From: Pseudomonadota bacterium
GTDB lineage: Bacteria > Pseudomonadota > Alphaproteobacteria > Rhizobiales > Xanthobacteraceae
Direction: 5' to 3'
Assembly (NCBI GenBank): GCA_023387735.1
Contig: JAEWHP010000032.1
Coordinates: 62,001-126,000 of the forward strand
Length of the DNA stretch: 64,000 nt
Shown: positions 46,981-55,891 of the stretch, in pieces
How the letters are laid out: each line of letters starts with the position of its first letter
How positions within the stretch are numbered: the stretch's first letter is position 1
Made by a program: the position numbers and the translations under genes
The notes under the pieces: model-generated
What the model saw: the letters and a program-made list of their open reading frames with translations, nothing else
Database searches by the model: none
Told to the model about the DNA's origin: nothing

Positions 46981-48426
46981 ATGAAAGAGAAGACGACAAT
47001 GAATATCGCTCAGGGTTCCGTGCCCCCGCTTCCACCCGAGTTGATCGCAAAATTCCGCGCCATTGTCGGCGACAAATATGCGGTGACCGACGCCGCCGAT
47101 ATCGCGCCCTATGTCACCGAGGAACGCGACCTGTTTCACGGCCGCTCGCCGCTGGTGTTGCGGCCCGGCTCCACCGCTGAGGTGTCCGCGATCTGCAAGC
47201 TTGCCAGCGAGCACAAGATCGCGCTGGTGCCGCAGGGCGGCAACACCGGGCTCGTCGGCGGACAGACCCCGCACAACGGCGAGGTCGTGGTTTCGCTGCG
47301 GCGGCTCGACAAGATCCGCGAGATCGATCCCGCGTCGAACACGATGACCTGCGAGGCCGGCGTGGTGCTGCAGATCGCTCAAGCGCGCGCCAGCGAGGTC
47401 GATCGGCTGTTCCCGCTGTCGCTCGGCGCCGAGGGCAGTTGCACCATCGGCGGCAATCTCTCCACCAATGCCGGCGGCACCGCAGCGCTTGCCTATGGCG
47501 TGGCGCGCGAGATGGCGCTCGGGCTGGAAGTCGTGCTCGCCGACGGGCGGATCCTGAACGGGCTGTCGAAGCTGAAAAAGGACAACACCGGCTACGATCT
47601 GCGCAATCTCTTCATCGGCGCGGAAGGCACGCTCGGCATCATTACCGCGGCGACGCTGAAACTGTTTCCGAAGCCGCGCGCGGTGGAGACCGCCTATGTC
47701 GGCCTCAAGTCGCCGGCGCAGGCGCTCAAGCTGCTCTCGATCGCGCAGAACGAGGCTGCCGGCAGCCTCACCAGCTTCGAACTGCTGGCCGACATCGCGG
47801 TCGATTTCAGCCTGCGTCACGGCATCGACATCCGCGATCCGCTGACCAGCAAGCATCCCTGGTACGTGCTGATGGAACTGTCCTCCTCGCGCGACGACGC
47901 GCGCGCCGCGCTGGAATCGATCCTCGCCAAGGGGATGGAGGAAGACATCGTCGACGACGCCGTGATCGCGGCAAACCTGACCCAGCGCGCCGGCTTCTGG
48001 AAGCTGCGCGACGAAATGTCGGCGGCGCAGAAGCCGGAAGGCGGCTCGATCAAGCACGACATTTCGGTGCCGGTCGCGGCGGTGCCCGCCTTCATCGAAG
48101 AGGCCAATGCAGCGGTGGTCAAGCTGATCCCGGGCTCGCGGCCGGTGCCGTTCGGCCATCTCGGCGACGGCAACATCCACTACAATGTCAGCCAGCCGAT
48201 CGGCGGCAACACCGCCGACTTCATGTCGCGCTGGCACGAGGTCAACGAGGTCGTGTTCGCGATCGTCCTGCGGATGGGCGGATCGATTTCGGCCGAGCAC
48301 GGCATTGGCGTGCTCAAGCGCGACGAACTGCCCGATGTGAAGGACAAGGTCGCGATCGAGCTGATGCACGGCATCAAGGCGATGCTCGACCCCGCAGGGA
48401 TCATGAACCCCGGCAAGGTGCTGTGA
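46981..48426 (+). CDS. FAD-binding oxidoreductase (D-2-hydroxyacid dehydrogenase, GlcD/D2HGDH-like)
   Basis: Flavoprotein of 481 residues. The FAD/PCMH domain has VPQGGNTGLVGGQTP, and GGNLSTNAGGTAALAYG binds the cofactor. The C-terminal cap has HDISVPVAAVPAFIEE, FGHLGDGNIHYNV, and ISAEHGIGVLKRDEL with a catalytic-region His. This matches human D-2-hydroxyglutarate dehydrogenase and bacterial D-lactate/glycolate relatives. The ATG at 46981 or a later one at 46999 may start it. It overlaps the ypeA GTG by 4 bp. Confidence 0.9.
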   Translation: MKEKTTMNIAQGSVPPLPPELIAKFRAIVGDKYAVTDAADIAPYVTEERDLFHGRSPLVLRPGSTAEVSAICKLASEHKIALVPQGGNTGLVGGQTPHNGEVVVSLRRLDKIREIDPASNTMTCEAGVVLQIAQARASEVDRLFPLSLGAEGSCTIGGNLSTNAGGTAALAYGVAREMALGLEVVLADGRILNGLSKLKKDNTGYDLRNLFIGAEGTLGIITAATLKLFPKPRAVETAYVGLKSPAQALKLLSIAQNEAAGSLTSFELLADIAVDFSLRHGIDIRDPLTSKHPWYVLMELSSSRDDARAALESILAKGMEEDIVDDAVIAANLTQRAGFWKLRDEMSAAQKPEGGSIKHDISVPVAAVPAFIEEANAAVVKLIPGSRPVPFGHLGDGNIHYNVSQPIGGNTADFMSRWHEVNEVVFAIVLRMGGSISAEHGIGVLKRDELPDVKDKVAIELMHGIKAMLDPAGIMNPGKVL

Positions 48427-48872
48427 CCAGATCCGTTCCACCGCTTGCGATCGCGCCGATAACAGATGCCGACATCGCCACCGTGATTGCGCTCTGGCAG
48501 GCCTGCGGATTGACGCGGCCGTGGAACGATCCCGCGTCCGATATCGCCCTCGCCCGGCGCGGGCCTAATTCGACGATCCTGATCGGACGCGCCGACGACA
48601 CGATCGTGGCGACAGCGATGGTCGGCCATGACGGTCATCGCGGCTGGGTCTATTACGTCGCCACCGATCCGGATCGCCGCGCGAAAGGATTTGGCCGCGC
48701 CATCATGGATGCGGCCGAGAGCTGGCTTCGCGAAGCCGGCATTGAAAAGCTGCAATTGCTGGTGCGGCGGGAAAACGCCAAAGCGGGAGCGTTCTATCAA
48801 TCGATCGGCTACGCGGAAGCGCAGACGATCGTTTTCGCCAAATGGCTCGACGGCCGCGAGCCGACGCCGTGA
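48423..48872 (+). CDS. ypeA: GNAT acetyltransferase, YpeA-like
   Basis: Acetyl-CoA-dependent transferase of 149 residues. The stretch VIALWQACGLTRPWNDPASDI, then GHDGHRGWVYYVATDPDRRAKGFGRAI (acetyl-CoA loop) matches E. coli YpeA as remembered. GTG at 48423 overlaps the stop of the FAD dehydrogenase gene (GTGA), suggesting coupled translation. Its natural acceptor is not established. nudK follows 28 bp later. Confidence 0.87.
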   Translation: MTRSVPPLAIAPITDADIATVIALWQACGLTRPWNDPASDIALARRGPNSTILIGRADDTIVATAMVGHDGHRGWVYYVATDPDRRAKGFGRAIMDAAESWLREAGIEKLQLLVRRENAKAGAFYQSIGYAEAQTIVFAKWLDGREPTP

Positions 48873-48900
48873 CGGCCAAGGTGACGGCGAAGGGAATTCG

Positions 48901-49482
48901 ATGACCATCTCCGATCGTGTCCGCGTCAAGAATGTCAGCGTGCTCTCCGAGCGGCATTATCGACTGGATGAGGTCGAGTTCGAATATCGCCGTGGCAATG
49001 GCGAATGGCAGCAACAAAAGCGCGAAGTGTTCGAGCGCGGCCATGCGGCGGCGCTGCTGCCGTATAATCAGGCCAACCGCACCGTCGTGCTGACGCGGCA
49101 GTTCCGCCTGCCGCCGTATCTTGCAGGCCACGACGACCTCATGATCGAGGCCGCTGCCGGCATGCTCGACGACGAGACGCCGGAGAAACGTATCCTCGCG
49201 GAGGCGGAAGAGGAAATCGGCTATCGCCTGCACGAGGCACGCAAGGCGTTCGAGGCATTCATGAGCCCGGGCGCGGTTACCGAGAAGCTGCACTTCTTCG
49301 TCGCCGAATACGATGCCGCGATGCGCGTCAGTGACGGCGGCGGCATCGCCGAGGAAGGCGAGGACATCGAGGTGCTGGAACTGCCGATCGATCAGGCACT
49401 CGCCATGATAACCGATGGCCGCATCGTCGACGCCAAGACCATCATGCTGCTGCAATACGCAGCGCTGAATATTTTCAGGTGA
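48901..49482 (+). CDS. nudK: Nudix GDP-mannose pyrophosphatase, NudK-like
   Basis: Nudix hydrolase of 193 residues. KREVFERGHAAALLPYNQANRTVVLTRQFRLP is typical of NudK/ADP-ribose pyrophosphatases. The Nudix box covers about 87-108 (GMLDDETPEKRILAEAEEEIGY). Its first Glu position is Thr, with Glu one residue earlier, and the RE pair is EA as in E. coli NudK. FMSPGAVTEKLHFFVAEYD follows. AAGGGA precedes the ATG. A palindromic repeat lies directly after the stop. Confidence 0.87.
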   Translation: MTISDRVRVKNVSVLSERHYRLDEVEFEYRRGNGEWQQQKREVFERGHAAALLPYNQANRTVVLTRQFRLPPYLAGHDDLMIEAAAGMLDDETPEKRILAEAEEEIGYRLHEARKAFEAFMSPGAVTEKLHFFVAEYDAAMRVSDGGGIAEEGEDIEVLELPIDQALAMITDGRIVDAKTIMLLQYAALNIFR

Positions 49483-49488
49483 GGCCCC

Positions 49489-49570
49489 GTAGGGTAGGCA
49501 AAGCGCAGCGTGCCCACCACCACACGCACCGCGCAAGAATGGTGGGCACGCTGCGTTTTGCCCACCCTAC
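49489..49570. repeat. Long inverted repeat (31-nt arms)
   Basis: Arms 49489-49519 and 49540-49570 are inverted copies matching at 29 of 31 bases, around a 20-nt loop. The left arm starts GTAGGGTAGGCAAAGCGCAG and ends GTGCCCACCA. Related sequences are frequent between genes of Bradyrhizobium (recalled). It sits between convergent nudK and the SRAP gene, where it can serve as a two-way terminator. Confidence 0.85.
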
Positions 49571-49580
49571 GAGATCAGCC

Positions 49581-50345
49581 TCAAAACAACGACCCCTGTC
49601 CGTCATCCTCCGGCGCCGTTGCCGCCTTGCGCGGAACGGACTTCTTCGCAGGCTTCGGCTCTTCCGCCGCCCTCTCCTCGTCCGTGATCGGCAGCAGCAA
49701 TTGCGCGTCGTCATTGACGACGCGATTGACGCGCGTGGAAATCTCGTGCCAGGCGAACTCGCCTTCGATCGGGCCGCGCAAGAGCGCCATCACATCGTCG
49801 ACGTCGTGGGTGCGGCTGTCGAGCCAGCGCTCGAATTCTTCCGGCGCGATCGTCACGGGAACGCGGTGATGCAGCGCGGCGAGATCCGGGCTCGCCGGCG
49901 CGGTGACGATGGCGACGCTGTCGGTCTCCTCGCCGTTCGGTCCCATCCAGGTTTCCGCGAGCGCGGCAAATCCTACCGGCGAACCATCGCGGCGATGGAT
50001 GAAGAACGGTCGCTTGCGGCCGCCGGCATCCTGCCATTCGTAGTAACCATCCGCCGGAATCAGACAACGCCTGCGCTTGATCGCGTTCTTGAAGGCGGGC
50101 TTGTCGCGAATCGTCTCGGAGCGCGCGTTGATCAACAACGTAAATTTACGGGGATCCTTCACCCACGCGGGAATCAGTCCCCAGCGCATCAGCCGGAAAT
50201 GCCGGCCGCCATTCTCCAGAATGACAACCGGAACTGGCTGTGTCGGCGCGATATTATACCGCGGCGGGAAATTTGGCTGCTCGACGTAGCCGAATATCTG
50301 CCGAAGCGCCGCCGGCGGCGAGGTAATGACGAAGCGACCACACAT
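49581..50345 (-). CDS. yedK: SRAP-domain protein (YedK/HMCES-type)
   Basis: Protein of 254 residues that forms a covalent link to abasic sites in single-stranded DNA. The N-terminal Met is removed to expose Cys2 (MCGRF). Other active residues are Asn73 (INARSET), Glu103 (YYEW) and His160 (LHHRVPVTI). A basic, disordered C-terminal tail (KPAKKSVPRKAA) ends DDGQGSLF. Bacterial members are called SOS response-associated. No GAAC-N7-GAAC type LexA box is seen upstream. Confidence 0.93.
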   Translation of the reverse strand: MCGRFVITSPPAALRQIFGYVEQPNFPPRYNIAPTQPVPVVILENGGRHFRLMRWGLIPAWVKDPRKFTLLINARSETIRDKPAFKNAIKRRRCLIPADGYYEWQDAGGRKRPFFIHRRDGSPVGFAALAETWMGPNGEETDSVAIVTAPASPDLAALHHRVPVTIAPEEFERWLDSRTHDVDDVMALLRGPIEGEFAWHEISTRVNRVVNDDAQLLLPITDEERAAEEPKPAKKSVPRKAATAPEDDGQGSLF

Positions 50346-50389
50346 AATCTGTCCAGGATATCGCGCCGTTTATTGCGTGTTAACCCCAG

Positions 50390-50923
50390 ATGCCAACAGT
50401 GGAACAGATGACTGCAACTGCTGCCACCCCCGCGCGATCAGAGCACCCGATGCCGCCACCGACGGGCTTCATTGACGAAGCCCGCGCGGCGCAGTTGAAG
50501 GCTGCCAATATCAATCCGCGCACCGGGCTTGCGACAGACTATCTGAATCACTTCAACGAAGCCGTCATGCTGCTCGAAATGGTTCCGGACATGCCGGAAT
50601 GCGCGGAGGACTTCCTGAGCTGGTCGCCGCTGACATACGCCGAGCACTTCTGGGCCTCCAACTTCAAGGCCCGCGACCTCGCCATCGAGGCGTATGAAGC
50701 CGCCGATCCCAAGGTCCGCACCGATTTCGACAATCTCACCGCCAGCATGACCTCGATCCTCACCGCGGTAAGTGCGGCGATGCGCGAGGCGCAGCAGGAC
50801 AAGACCCGCGCGACGCTCGCCGAACAGGCCGCCGCCTGGGTCAAGCCGCTGGTCGCGCTGGCCGGCGGCGTCATCAACGGCAATTCCGATGCGAACATTG
50901 AAACCCTGATCTCGAACCACTAG
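50390..50923 (+). CDS. Hypothetical helical protein
   Basis: Protein of 177 residues, or 171 from an ATG at 50408. After a Pro/Ala-rich start it is alpha-helical and acidic (ATDYLNHFNEAVMLLEMVPDMPECAEDFLSWSPLTYAEHFWAS). No membrane helix or signal is seen. It may be conserved in Bradyrhizobiaceae, but I know of no function. Divergent from the SRAP gene with a 44-bp gap that must contain both promoters. Confidence 0.7.
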   Translation: MPTVEQMTATAATPARSEHPMPPPTGFIDEARAAQLKAANINPRTGLATDYLNHFNEAVMLLEMVPDMPECAEDFLSWSPLTYAEHFWASNFKARDLAIEAYEAADPKVRTDFDNLTASMTSILTAVSAAMREAQQDKTRATLAEQAAAWVKPLVALAGGVINGNSDANIETLISNH

Positions 50924-50970
50924 AACCGCATTGTTCTGATCGAGAAAGATCCGATCCGCCTCCAGAGCGA

Positions 50971-51414
50971 TTGTCTGCTTACCCGGATCACGCCTTGGCC
51001 TCACCCGTGCAGCCGACCCGTCCTCAGCTCGCCGTCAGCGGCGCGATCTTTCGCGACGGCAAGATCCTGCTGGTCCGACGCGCGCGCTCGCCGGGCAAGG
51101 GCTTCTACTCGTTCCCCGGCGGACGGGTCGAATTCGGCGAATCGCTGCACACGGCGCTGCATCGCGAGGTCGATGAGGAAACCGGGCTGAGGGTGGAGAT
51201 CCTGGGGCTCGCCGGCTGGCGCGAGGTGCTGCCGGGAAATACCGGCGGCGGGCATTATGTGATCATGTCGTTCGCGGCGCGCTGGACGGCCCGGGAACCG
51301 GTCCTCAACGACGAGCACGACGATTTCAAGTGGCTGGCGCCTGGGGCAGTCGGCGATCTCCAGGTCACCGGCGGCCTCCTGGAGGTCATCGAGGCGGCCC
51401 GGAAGCTGGTTTAG
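50971..51414 (+). CDS. Nudix hydrolase
   Basis: Nudix protein of up to 147 residues. LAVSGAIFRDGKILLVRRARSPGKGFYSFPGGRVEFGESLHTALHREVDEETGL contains a complete Nudix box with the REVDEETG core. The start is unsure: TTG at 50971 or 50995 and GTG at 51007 are all in frame and none has a strong ribosome-binding site. MutT-like nucleotide clean-up or ADP-ribose cleavage are both possible. Confidence 0.85.
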   Translation: MSAYPDHALASPVQPTRPQLAVSGAIFRDGKILLVRRARSPGKGFYSFPGGRVEFGESLHTALHREVDEETGLRVEILGLAGWREVLPGNTGGGHYVIMSFAARWTAREPVLNDEHDDFKWLAPGAVGDLQVTGGLLEVIEAARKLV

Positions 51415-51476
51415 CTGGGAACTTCCATCCCCTCACGCCTTGCCTCGGGCGTATTGAGGGGGCATATCGGCCTCAA

Positions 51477-51854
51477 ATGCTCAAGCACCTTCTCGCCGCC
51501 CTCATCCTCATCTCGGCATGCCACCTTGGCCCCGCGCGCGCCCAGGATGCGGCCGCGCCGTTCGATGGCGATTTGCAGCGGCTGGCCGAAATCCTCGGCA
51601 CCCTGCACTATCTCAGGGGCATCTGCGGCAGCAATGAAGGCGCGAAATGGCGCAACGAGATGCAGGCGCTGATCGACGCCGAAACGCCTGCCGGCGACCG
51701 CCGCGCCCGCATGATCGCGGGCTTCAACCGCGGCTATAACGGTTTTCAGCAGACCTACCGCACCTGCACGCCGGCGGCTTCCGTGGCGATACGCCGATAT
51801 ATCGAGGAAGGCTCCAAGATCTCGCGCGACCTCACCGCGCGTTATGCGAACTAA
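51477..51854 (+). CDS. TIGR02301-type secreted protein
   Basis: Protein of 125 residues. A signal peptide (LKHLLAALILISACHLG, cleavage near ARA-QD) is followed by a helical domain LQRLAEILGTLHYLRGICG...GFNRGYNGFQQTYRTCTPAA that matches the alphaproteobacterial TIGR02301 family. Two Cys may form a disulfide. Function unknown. Its TAA stop directly abuts the ATG of the HAD gene (no gap), so the pair is co-transcribed. Confidence 0.82.
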   Translation: MLKHLLAALILISACHLGPARAQDAAAPFDGDLQRLAEILGTLHYLRGICGSNEGAKWRNEMQALIDAETPAGDRRARMIAGFNRGYNGFQQTYRTCTPAASVAIRRYIEEGSKISRDLTARYAN

Positions 51855-52535
51855 ATGATGGACGCGATTTTCTTCGATCTCGATGGCACGCTGACCGACC
51901 CCAAGCCCGGCATCACCCGTTCGATTCAATATGCCTTGCAACGTCTCGATCACCCGGCGATTCCGACCGAGGACGAACTGACCTGGTGCATCGGCCCGCC
52001 GCTGCGCGCGAGTTTTGTCCGATTGCTCGGCGGCGATCATGCGGCCGATCACGCCGTCTCGCTCTACCGCGAGCGGTTTTCCGACATCGGGCTGTATGAA
52101 AACGGCGTCTATGACGGCATCGGCGACGTGCTGACAGAACTTTGCACGTCCGGTCACCGGCTGTTCGTCGCCACCAGCAAGCCGCATGTCTTCGCCGAAC
52201 GCATCATCGACCATTTCGGCCTGCGCAGTCATTTCGAGCGCGTGTTCGGGTCCGAACTCGACGGTACCCGCGTGGACAAGTCGCATCTCTTGGAATACGC
52301 GCTCAGGGAAGTTTCGGTCGATCCGTCGAAAACCCTGATGATCGGCGACCGCAGCCACGACATGATCGGCGCAAAGAACAACGGCATGAGAGGCATCGGC
52401 GTGCTGTACGGCTACGGCAGCAGGGACGAGTTGCTGGGAGCAGGCGCGCAGCATGTTTGCGCCACGCCGGGCGCAATCCTGGCGTTGCCTGAAATGGGTT
52501 TCTCCCGGTCCGCCTCAAATTCGGGCAGCCGTTAA
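51855..52535 (+). CDS. HAD-family phosphatase (phosphoglycolate-phosphatase-like)
   Basis: HAD hydrolase of 226 residues. FFDLDGTLTDP (nucleophile Asp), FVATSKPH (motif 2), KSHLLEYAL with catalytic Lys, and MIGDRSHDMIGA (motif 4) are all in place. The helical cap between motifs 1 and 2 is of type C1, as in Gph. Phosphoglycolate is only a likely substrate. It starts immediately after the TIGR02301 stop codon. Confidence 0.88.
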   Translation: MMDAIFFDLDGTLTDPKPGITRSIQYALQRLDHPAIPTEDELTWCIGPPLRASFVRLLGGDHAADHAVSLYRERFSDIGLYENGVYDGIGDVLTELCTSGHRLFVATSKPHVFAERIIDHFGLRSHFERVFGSELDGTRVDKSHLLEYALREVSVDPSKTLMIGDRSHDMIGAKNNGMRGIGVLYGYGSRDELLGAGAQHVCATPGAILALPEMGFSRSASNSGSR

Positions 52536-52637
52536 CCTTTCCTAAAGATGTGGCCTAGGCGGGTTGGCCCCGCGTGCTACAGCTTCGCCGGTTCGACGCG
52601 TTCCGCCCTGGATCGCGCGCAAATTTCGTCGAGTTTC

Positions 52638-52904
52638 ATGCGCTCCCCAGTATCCTTCTCGATTGCCCGCGAGCCGCTTGCCGACCACGAGCAGAAGCAG
52701 GCGGCGCTCGGTTATCTCAATGAAGCCTGGGCAGAGGCCCGGCACGACGGGGTCGACGGCGATTGCCTCGCACAGGCGAGCATGTTCACAGCCCTCGCCG
52801 AACTGGTCTCGACCTATGGCGAGGACGCGGTGGTCAAATTCGTCGAAGGCCTGCCGACCCGCGTGCGCAATGGCGAGTTTTCGCTGTCGCGGGCGAAGCA
52901 GTAA
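52638..52904 (+). CDS. Small hypothetical protein
   Basis: Protein of 88 residues from the ATG at 52638. It is soluble and helical (DHEQKQAALGYLNEAWAEARHDGVDGDCLAQASMFTALAEL). A frame extension upstream to 52548 is not protein-like. It is convergent with the dihydroorotase gene, 11 bp apart. Function unknown; probably a conserved rhizobial small protein. Confidence 0.65.
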   Translation: MRSPVSFSIAREPLADHEQKQAALGYLNEAWAEARHDGVDGDCLAQASMFTALAELVSTYGEDAVVKFVEGLPTRVRNGEFSLSRAKQ

Positions 52905-52915
52905 CGCAGACCGCC

Positions 52916-54250
52916 CTACGGCTTCAGCGTCTCCAAAAACCGCACCGGCTCTCCCGTCGACGGCGTCGCCACTTCGCCCTGCCACATCACGCGTTTGCCG
53001 CGCACGAAGGTGCCGACCGGCCAGCCGGTGACGCGCATGCCGTCATAGGGCGTCCACCCGGCGCGCGAGGCCACCCATTTGTTGGTGATGGTCTCGGTCC
53101 GCTTGAGATCGACGACGGTGAAGTCGGCGTCGTAGCCCGCGGCAATGCGGCCCTTGCAGGCGATGTTGTACAGGCGCGCGGGGCCCGCGCTGGTGAGATC
53201 GACGAAACGCGCCAGCGACAGCCGCCCGGCATTGACGTGATCCAGCATCAGCGGCACCAGCGTCTGCACCCCCGTCATGCCAGACGGCGAAGCCGGATAG
53301 GTCTTGGACTTTTCCTCCAGCGTATGCGGCGCGTGGTCGGAGCCGAGCACGTCGATGATGCCCTGCTCGATGCCGTACCAGATGCCCTCGCGATGATCGG
53401 CCGAGCGCACCGGCGGATTCATCTGCGCAAGGGTGCCGAGCCGCTCGTAGCACTCGGGCGCGACCAGCGTCAGATGATGCGGCGTCGCCTCGCAGGACGC
53501 GACGTCCTTGTGGTCGCGCAGATACTCGATCTCCTGCCTGGTCGAGATATGCAGCACGTGGATGCGCTTTCCCGTCTCGCGCGCGAGATTGACCAGCCGC
53601 TGCGTCGCCATCAGCGCCGCGGGCTCGTCGCGCCATACCGGATGCGAGCGCGGATCACCCTCGACGCGGATCGGCTTGCGCTCGTTGAGTCGGTATTCGT
53701 CCTCGGCGTGAAAAGCGGCGCGGCGGCGGATCACTTGGAAGATGCGGCGGAGGCTTTCGTCGTCCTCGACCAGCAGTGCGCCAGTGGATGAACCGATGAA
53801 TACCTTGACGCCGGCACAACCCGGTGCGCGCTCCAGTTCGGGCAGGTCCTGAACATTCTCGCGCGTGCCACCGATGAAGAACGCAAAATCGCAATGCATG
53901 CGGTGGTGGCCGGCCTTCACCTTGGCGGTGAACGTCTCCTCGGAGACCGTGAGCGGATTGGTGTTCGGCATCTCGAATACCGCGGTAACGCCGCCCATCA
54001 CGGCGCTGCGCGAACCGGTCTCGAGGTCCTCCTTGTGCGTCAGCCCGGGCTCACGAAAATGCACCTGCGTGTCCATCACGCCGGGCAGGACGTGCAGTCC
54101 CTTGCAGTCGATGGTCTCGGCGGCGGAGGCCTGCCCGAGCGAGCCGATCGCCGCGATCCGGCCATTGGAGATACCGATGTCGCGGATGCCCTCACCGTCC
54201 TGATTGACCACGGTGCCGGATTTTAGAATGGTGTCAAATCGTTGATTCAT
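52916..54250 (-). CDS. Dihydroorotase-family amidohydrolase (class I-like)
   Basis: Amidohydrolase of 444 residues resembling class I dihydroorotase of pyrimidine synthesis. DTQVHFREPG (60-69), carboxylated Lys149 in GVKVFIGSS, His181 (HAED), His234 (HISTRQE) and Asp305 (GSDHAPH) mark the site. The normal HxH has Gln62 in place of the first His. The N-terminal Met is at 54250, after GAGGACC; a frame to 54334 is not family-like. The Gln variant may mean a different metal use or substrate, so the pyrC label is not certain. Confidence 0.85.
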   Translation of the reverse strand: MNQRFDTILKSGTVVNQDGEGIRDIGISNGRIAAIGSLGQASAAETIDCKGLHVLPGVMDTQVHFREPGLTHKEDLETGSRSAVMGGVTAVFEMPNTNPLTVSEETFTAKVKAGHHRMHCDFAFFIGGTRENVQDLPELERAPGCAGVKVFIGSSTGALLVEDDESLRRIFQVIRRRAAFHAEDEYRLNERKPIRVEGDPRSHPVWRDEPAALMATQRLVNLARETGKRIHVLHISTRQEIEYLRDHKDVASCEATPHHLTLVAPECYERLGTLAQMNPPVRSADHREGIWYGIEQGIIDVLGSDHAPHTLEEKSKTYPASPSGMTGVQTLVPLMLDHVNAGRLSLARFVDLTSAGPARLYNIACKGRIAAGYDADFTVVDLKRTETITNKWVASRAGWTPYDGMRVTGWPVGTFVRGKRVMWQGEVATPSTGEPVRFLETLKP

Positions 54251-54386
54251 TGGTCCTCGACGCCGCTTCAGCCTATCGCGCGGGGCTTGTTGGCGGCACT
54301 TTAGCGCCTTAACTTTGCATGGGAAATCCGGCACCCGGGTTTCCCCAGGAACTTCAGAAAAACGTCACAAGGGGCCGTTTTTACTT

Positions 54387-55268
54387 ATGAAAGCAGCGTT
54401 TCTACCGGACCGGGGGGTAGTCAAGGTCAGCGGCGAGGATGCCCGCAGCTTCCTCAATGGCCTCGTCACCACTGACGTCACGCTGCTGCAGCCGGGCCTC
54501 GGCCGGTTCGGCGCGCTCCTGACGCCGCAGGGCAAGATCACGATCGATTTTCTGATCACCGAGGTCCCGGCCGGCCATGGCGGCGGCTTCCTGATCGACG
54601 TGCCGCGCCCGCTGGCGCAGACCCTCGCTGACAAGCTCGGCTTCTACAAGCTGCGCGCCAAGGTCGCGGTCGAGAACATCTCCGACGGCATGGGCGTGCT
54701 GGCGGCATGGGATGGCGAGCCTGCGATCAAGCCCGATCTGGCCTTTGCCGATCCGCGGCTCGAGGCGCTGGGCTGGCGCATCCTCGTGCCCGAAGACCTC
54801 AAGCAGAAGGTGGCCGACCTGATCGGCGCCGATCTCGTCGACAGCGAGGCCTACGAGGCTCATCGCATCGCCTCGGGCATTCCACGCGGCGGGCTCGATT
54901 TCATGTACAGCGATGCGTTTCCGCATGAGACCAACATGGACCGCCTGCATGGCATCGATTTCGACAAGGGCTGCTATGTCGGTCAGGAAGTGGTGTCGCG
55001 GATGCAGCACCGCGGAACGGCACGGACGCGGATCGTGCGCATGGTCCTCGACGACTTCTCGCCGGAGACCGGCACCCCTGTTCTCGCCGGCGGCAAACAG
55101 GTCGGCACCATGGGTTCGACCGCCGGCGGCAAGGGTCTGGCGCTGGTCCGCATCGATCGCGTGGCGGACGCCCTCCATGCCGGGCTCTCGCTGAGCGCGG
55201 GCGGGCTGGCGATGCACCTGGCCGACCCCGGCGATATCAGCACCCCACCGAAGCAGACCGTCGCATGA
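54387..55268 (+). CDS. ygfZ: YgfZ/GcvT-domain iron-sulfur assembly factor
   Basis: Folate-binding protein of 293 residues that helps in Fe-S enzyme maturation (IBA57/CAF17 relative). The signature KGCYVGQE (194-201) with Cys196 is intact. The GcvT-like N-terminus (SGEDARSFLNGLVTTDV) and the C-terminal beta-barrel (GTMGSTAGGKGLALVRID) are as expected. The start at 54387 follows a GGGG stretch; a frame upstream to 54315 is unlikely. Overlaps the tag gene by 4 bp. Confidence 0.92.
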   Translation: MKAAFLPDRGVVKVSGEDARSFLNGLVTTDVTLLQPGLGRFGALLTPQGKITIDFLITEVPAGHGGGFLIDVPRPLAQTLADKLGFYKLRAKVAVENISDGMGVLAAWDGEPAIKPDLAFADPRLEALGWRILVPEDLKQKVADLIGADLVDSEAYEAHRIASGIPRGGLDFMYSDAFPHETNMDRLHGIDFDKGCYVGQEVVSRMQHRGTARTRIVRMVLDDFSPETGTPVLAGGKQVGTMGSTAGGKGLALVRIDRVADALHAGLSLSAGGLAMHLADPGDISTPPKQTVA

Positions 55269-55891
55269 GCCGGTCTGCGCGCCTGCATGCCGACGACAAG
55301 ACGCGGTGTCCGTGGCCGGGCGAAGACCCGTTCTACATGGCCTATCACGACACCGAATGGGGCGTGCCGGAATATGACGACCGCGCGCTGTACGAGAAGC
55401 TGATCCTCGACGGCTTTCAGGCCGGGCTGTCGTGGATCACGATCCTGCGCAAGCGCGAAAACTTCCGCAAAGCCTTCGACGATTTCCAGCCGGAAAAGAT
55501 CGCGCGCTACAATGAGAAGAAAGTCCACGCGCTGATGAACGATGCCGGCATCGTGCGCAACCGCGCCAAGATCGAGGGCACGGTGAACAGCGCCAGGTCC
55601 TATCTCAAGATCATGGAGGAAGGTCCGGGCTTCTCCAAATTCCTTTGGGACTTCGTCGACGGCAAGCCGAAGGTCAACCAGTTCAAGACCACCGCCAGCG
55701 TGCCGGCCTCGACCCCGGTCTCGATCAAGATTTCCAAGGAACTCGGCGCGCGCGGATTCAAGTTCGTCGGCCCGACCATCGTCTATGCCTTCATGCAGGC
55801 CACCGGCATGGTCAACGACCATCTGGTCACCTGCTTCTGCCACGAGAGCTGCAGCGGCAAGCTCCGCAAGCCCCGCCTCAAGTCAAAATGA
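55265..55891 (+). CDS. tag: DNA-3-methyladenine glycosylase I
   Basis: Base-excision repair enzyme of 208 residues that removes 3-methyladenine. CPWPGEDPFYMAYHDTEWGVP near the start (zinc-ligand Cys15, His28), LILDGFQAGLSWITILRKRENFRKAF (helical core), FVGPTIVYAFMQATGMVNDH and the C-terminal CFCHESC complete the family pattern. Starts inside the ygfZ stop (ATGA) and its own stop overlaps the next gene in the same way. Confidence 0.93.
   Translation: MSRSARLHADDKTRCPWPGEDPFYMAYHDTEWGVPEYDDRALYEKLILDGFQAGLSWITILRKRENFRKAFDDFQPEKIARYNEKKVHALMNDAGIVRNRAKIEGTVNSARSYLKIMEEGPGFSKFLWDFVDGKPKVNQFKTTASVPASTPVSIKISKELGARGFKFVGPTIVYAFMQATGMVNDHLVTCFCHESCSGKLRKPRLKSK

Noticed and set aside
50346..50389. 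LexA box before the SRAP gene
   Set aside because: No GAAC-N7-GAAC or GTTC-N7-GTTC pattern in the 44-bp gap.
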